A DNA stretch of 9,195 nt from Betaproteobacteria bacterium (GTDB lineage: Bacteria; Pseudomonadota; Gammaproteobacteria; Burkholderiales; SG8-39): the NCBI GenBank assembly GCA_004298295.1, contig SCUH01000225.1:1-9195 (forward strand), written 5' to 3'. Below the pieces are notes generated by a model. It did no database searches, was not told the origin of the DNA, and was given only the letters and a program-made list of their open reading frames with translations. This document shows positions 6,425 to 9,195 of this stretch, in pieces. How positions within the stretch are numbered: position 1 is the stretch's first letter; each line of letters begins with the position of its first letter. A program made the position numbers and the translations under genes.

Positions 6425-6440
6425 TCGTCGCTCTCGACGA
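6425..6440 (-). promoter_or_regulatory. Small hairpin over the ribosome binding site of the CrtC-like gene
   Basis: In the 27-bp gap between the DUF3999 stop and ATG 6421 the minus strand holds a perfect 6-bp inverted repeat, TCGTCG-AGAG-CGACGA. It ends 3 nt before the start codon. The only purine-rich Shine-Dalgarno-like bases (GAGAG) lie in the loop and stem edge. The structure could lower initiation or make it depend on ribosomes arriving from DUF3999. It is short, so chance is possible in such GC-rich DNA. It has no T-run and is not a terminator. Confidence 0.35.
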
Positions 6441-6448
6441 CAAGCGCG

Positions 6449-7855
6449 TCACGGGCGCGCGTACGGCGGCCGCTGCTTTCCAGACTCGCCGGGCCCCGGC
6501 AGTTGACGCGTCAGCTTCCAGGCCATGCCGACGATCACCAGCACCGCGAGCACCAGAGAGCCCCAAAGCCACATCTTCTTGGCGTCCATCTGCTCGAAGT
6601 AGGTCCGCACCACCTCCGCCGGTGCAGGATGCGGCAACTCGCGGCGCTGCACCGCGCCCAGCCGCGCCGCCAGCGCCGGCAGAGGCTTGTCCGCGGCGTA
6701 GCCCGGCACCAGCGAATGCACCGGCAGCACCGCAGGCGCTGCGTCGGCGTTGCCGAAGACAAGGCGAAAGGGCGGATCGCCGCGCGCAACGAACACCAGT
6801 TTGTGCGGCAGCCACCCCGCGTGCAGCGCCGGCAGCCCGCTGCCCAGGCCCCCGGCGCGCATGTCGGCCCGCAGCAGCCAGCGCGGCGAAGCGGTAGGCG
6901 CGATCTCGAGATCCGGATTGAGCAGCTTCTCGCCGCGGTGGTCCATGCGATAAAGAACCGTGGTGCGAATCGCGCGCTCGGTGGCTCCGGGACGCTCCTG
7001 TACCGCGAGCGCCACCGCCGCCACGGTGTTTTCGTTCGGCAGCTCGAAACGCAGGCGGTCCACCATCAGGCTCGCGGGCAGCTCGAAGACGAACTCGCCC
7101 GGCTTCGCGCCGGCGATGCCAGCGACGCGCAGCCACGCGCGCGGGGTTTCCGCCGCCGCGTCGACCGGCAAGGCGGTGACGCCGGCGAGCTTGAGTTCTT
7201 CGTCAGCCGAGCGCCAGGTGGCGCGGAAGTACTTCGCCCGGGTCGGCGGCAGCTCGATGGCACGGCGCTCGAGCAGCAACTCGCCCTGCCGCAGCACGAC
7301 GAGCGGGCCCGAGGCGATCGGGCGCCAGGATTTCAAATCGTCGCTCGCCGCCACGCGCAAGTTCACCGAGGAACCCTGGGCACCGGCTTCCCATTCGAAA
7401 CGCAGCTCGCGCAGGGCGACCTCCGCCGCGCTCGCGTCGATGACGTAACCCATCAGGCGCCGCCCCGCGGCGCCGCGCGCACCGGGAGCGATCAGCGCGC
7501 TCAGGGTGCCGTCCGCCTTGCGCTCGACGCGCATGGCAAGCCCATCCACCGCCCGACCCGCGGGACCATAGAGCGGGAAATAGGGCAGCGGCAGCGCTGC
7601 CGCCGCTTTCTTCTCGCTCGATGGCGGACGCAGCAGCGCGTGCGGCACGACTTCGCTCGCGCCGTTGAGTACGCGCAGGTCGCCCAGGTCGCGACGCGCG
7701 ATGCGGCCGTAGACCTCCATCGGCAGATCGAGTGCGTAGATCGCCCCCTTGCCTTCCAGCAGGATCTCGGCCGAGTGACCGAAGTCGGGCAAGCGCTCGG
7801 CGGCCGCAAACGCCGGGCCGCAGGCGAAAGCGAGCAGCATCAGCTTCCGCTTCAT
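6449..7855 (-). CDS. DUF3999 family protein, periplasmic with C-terminal membrane anchor
   Basis: This is a 468-residue protein of unknown function. A signal peptide (MKRKLMLLAFACGPAFA, cut around residue 17-19) leads to a long beta-rich extracytoplasmic region. This region contains the family features LPDFGHSAEILLEG, ALDLPMEVYGRIARRDLGDL, RLMGYVIDAS and YFRATWRSADEE, then an ADKPLPALAARLG segment. A single transmembrane helix follows at about 428-448 (WLWGSLVLAVLVIVGMAW), with a 20-residue basic cytoplasmic tail. Length and architecture fit DUF3999. The start ATG 7855 has AAGGAGG 7 nt upstream and overlaps the stop of the DUF2339 gene as ATGA. DUF2339 and DUF3999 genes are commonly found side by side, which suggests a membrane complex, but no biochemical role is known to me. 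An N-terminal extension of the same frame is open far upstream but lies over DUF2339 and is not coding. Confidence 0.93.
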   Translation of the reverse strand: MKRKLMLLAFACGPAFAAAERLPDFGHSAEILLEGKGAIYALDLPMEVYGRIARRDLGDLRVLNGASEVVPHALLRPPSSEKKAAAALPLPYFPLYGPAGRAVDGLAMRVERKADGTLSALIAPGARGAAGRRLMGYVIDASAAEVALRELRFEWEAGAQGSSVNLRVAASDDLKSWRPIASGPLVVLRQGELLLERRAIELPPTRAKYFRATWRSADEELKLAGVTALPVDAAAETPRAWLRVAGIAGAKPGEFVFELPASLMVDRLRFELPNENTVAAVALAVQERPGATERAIRTTVLYRMDHRGEKLLNPDLEIAPTASPRWLLRADMRAGGLGSGLPALHAGWLPHKLVFVARGDPPFRLVFGNADAAPAVLPVHSLVPGYAADKPLPALAARLGAVQRRELPHPAPAEVVRTYFEQMDAKKMWLWGSLVLAVLVIVGMAWKLTRQLPGPGESGKQRPPYARP

Positions 7856-9195
7856 GATTGCGCCTCCTTGCGCGGCGGCACCGGCGCGAGATAACCGATC
7901 ACCAGCAGCAGCACGCCCACGCCGAGGAACGACACGATGCGCTCGATGCCGCCAATCTTCTGCAGGTCGAGCAGGAAGAGCTTCGCCACCACCACTGCGA
8001 GCAGTGCCGCACCGCACATCCAGACGGGCCGCAGGCGCCGGCGGTTCGCCAGCACCATGGCGCCGAGCGCGAGCGCCGACCAGAACACCGAGAACGAGGC
8101 CTGCACCAGCGTGGAGCGCCACATGGCGTCGAGGCGAAATGGAACCTCGGCCCAGTGGTGCAGCGTACGCAGCAGCACCCCGTTGGCCCAGATAAATCCG
8201 GTCGCGCCCATTCCCGGCGGCACCGCGGCCATGAATTGCGCCAGGAACGGCGGCACCGCGATCCGCTGCAACGCGCGCCACCACAGCAGGAAGACGACCG
8301 CCAGCAGCGCTACCGCTACATCGAGCGGATTGAGCAGCGGCAGATAAGGCAGCGGCCGCGGATCGCCGCTCGCCTTGAAGTTGATGTAAAGCACCCAGAA
8401 CCAGAGTACGGCCATGACCGGGGCAAGCGCGTAGGCGAGATAGGTGCGCAGGTGCGCTGCAAACGGCCAGTGATCTTTGCCGCGGCGTGTTGCGATCCAC
8501 GCGGCCAGCAGCGCGGGAACCAGCGGCCGCCCGATGTCGGACCAGATCCGTCCCTCGCCCACTGCGGCATCGAGCTGCCAGGCGCATTCCCAGCCGCCCA
8601 GCAGCGCGAGCAGCCAAAGCGCGAGGCAGTGGCTGGTTCGAGAGATCGATTCCGGGACATCGTTTTCGACGCGCAAGAGCACCCAGTAGAGCGCCGCGAA
8701 CGCGGCCGGCCAGGCCGCAAAGCCGTACGCCGCGAACGGATGCGCGTAGCGCTCGTGCCATCCCAATCCCCAGATCGCCATCACCGGCAACAGCGCGAGC
8801 ACGGCGTAGGCGGCCGCCACCCAGTCCAGCTTGCGGCGCAGCGCCACGAACGCGAGCGCGCTCGCGGAAGCGTAGGCGAGCTGCAGGCTGCGGACGGTTT
8901 CGGGTCGCGCAAACGCCTCGATCTCATGCCAGCCGGTGGCGAGCCACCAGATCGTGCCCCAGACGAGCAACACGGCAGCGATCACCTGACCCAGGTCCTG
9001 CTTCACGAAGCGGTGGCGCGACCCGTGCCAGGCGCAGAACAGGCCCGACAGCGCGATGGTGAGGCCGCCTGCGAAACCGCTATTGAGAATCGGGGTCGCG
9101 GCAGGCGCTGCAGCGTGTGCGCCGGCGAGGAATGCCACGCCTGCGGCGGGCTGCAGCAGCAGGCCGAACAGTCGCGGCAGGGACCTGTTCTGGCG
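7852..9195 (-). CDS. DUF2339 family polytopic membrane protein (partial, 5' end beyond right edge)
   Basis: The C-terminal 447 codons of a large inner-membrane protein are visible, and the frame stays open to the window edge with no stop. A GTG at 9138 is merely internal: family members are usually much longer (often 800 residues or more). The visible part has roughly a dozen hydrophobic segments. Diagnostic DUF2339 stretches are PYLPLLNPLDVAVALLAVV, IWANGVLLRTLHHWAEVPF, STLVQASFSVFWSALALG and KLFLLDLQKIGGIERIVSF, then LGVGVLLLVIGYLAPVPP close to the C-terminus. Function is unknown. It is the first visible gene of the minus-strand cluster and is translationally coupled to DUF3999 by an ATGA overlap. 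Any promoter lies outside the window. Confidence 0.94.
   Translation of the reverse strand, partial: RQNRSLPRLFGLLLQPAAGVAFLAGAHAAAPAATPILNSGFAGGLTIALSGLFCAWHGSRHRFVKQDLGQVIAAVLLVWGTIWWLATGWHEIEAFARPETVRSLQLAYASASALAFVALRRKLDWVAAAYAVLALLPVMAIWGLGWHERYAHPFAAYGFAAWPAAFAALYWVLLRVENDVPESISRTSHCLALWLLALLGGWECAWQLDAAVGEGRIWSDIGRPLVPALLAAWIATRRGKDHWPFAAHLRTYLAYALAPVMAVLWFWVLYINFKASGDPRPLPYLPLLNPLDVAVALLAVVFLLWWRALQRIAVPPFLAQFMAAVPPGMGATGFIWANGVLLRTLHHWAEVPFRLDAMWRSTLVQASFSVFWSALALGAMVLANRRRLRPVWMCGAALLAVVVAKLFLLDLQKIGGIERIVSFLGVGVLLLVIGYLAPVPPRKEAQS

Noticed and set aside
5870..7894. 674-codon open frame on the plus strand opposite DUF3999 and the CrtC-like gene
   Set aside because: Its product is Arg/His/Gln-rich low-complexity sequence without recognisable domains. 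It is the antisense shadow of well-recognised minus-strand genes in GC-rich DNA.
7856..8761. Upstream in-frame extension of the DUF3999 gene to 8761
   Set aside because: It overlaps the clearly coding DUF2339 frame, its sequence is Arg/Ala-rich, and the signal peptide with AAGGAGG marks ATG 7855 as the true start.

Overview
The window is about two-thirds GC with third-position GC bias and tight gene packing. It looks like chromosomal DNA of a Gram-negative bacterium. The style of the M20 amidohydrolase and the Zn alcohol dehydrogenase suggests a betaproteobacterium near Burkholderiales, but that is a family-resemblance judgement and not a search result. I see no mobile element, tRNA, rRNA, CRISPR array or long repeat. 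Eight genes fill the window and no gene-free stretch reaches 300 bases.

Left part (1-1272, minus strand): the 5' end of a secreted metallo-beta-lactamase-fold hydrolase runs off the left edge. Upstream of it lies a gene for a 316-residue lipoprotein, probably of the DUF5602/TTHB210-like type, with a calcium-loop-like motif. A 107-bp divergent intergenic region separates this from an M20D metallopeptidase/amidohydrolase (1380-2546, plus strand). That gene ends tail to tail with a zinc alcohol dehydrogenase, and the palindrome CTAG supplies both stop codons.

Right part (2543-9195, minus strand): five co-oriented genes read from the right edge in the order DUF2339 membrane protein (partial), DUF3999 periplasmic membrane-anchored protein, a CrtC/lipocalin-like soluble protein, a giant membrane protein, and the alcohol dehydrogenase. 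Spacing is 4-bp overlap (ATGA), 27 bp, 4-bp overlap (GTGA) and 61 bp. The first four look like one operon. The dehydrogenase has a possible promoter of its own.

The most interesting item is the 654-residue membrane protein at 3711-5675. One uninterrupted frame joins three lipid-type membrane enzyme modules: an N-terminal isoprenylcysteine/phospholipid methyltransferase-like domain, a central PAP2/inositol-phosphorylceramide-synthase-like domain, and a C-terminal Lgt (prolipoprotein diacylglyceryl transferase)-like domain. It is translationally coupled to a CrtC/lipocalin-like protein, a fold often associated with isoprenoid or lipid substrates. My inference is an undescribed lipid or isoprenoid modification system in the inner membrane. 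The substrate cannot be read from the sequence.
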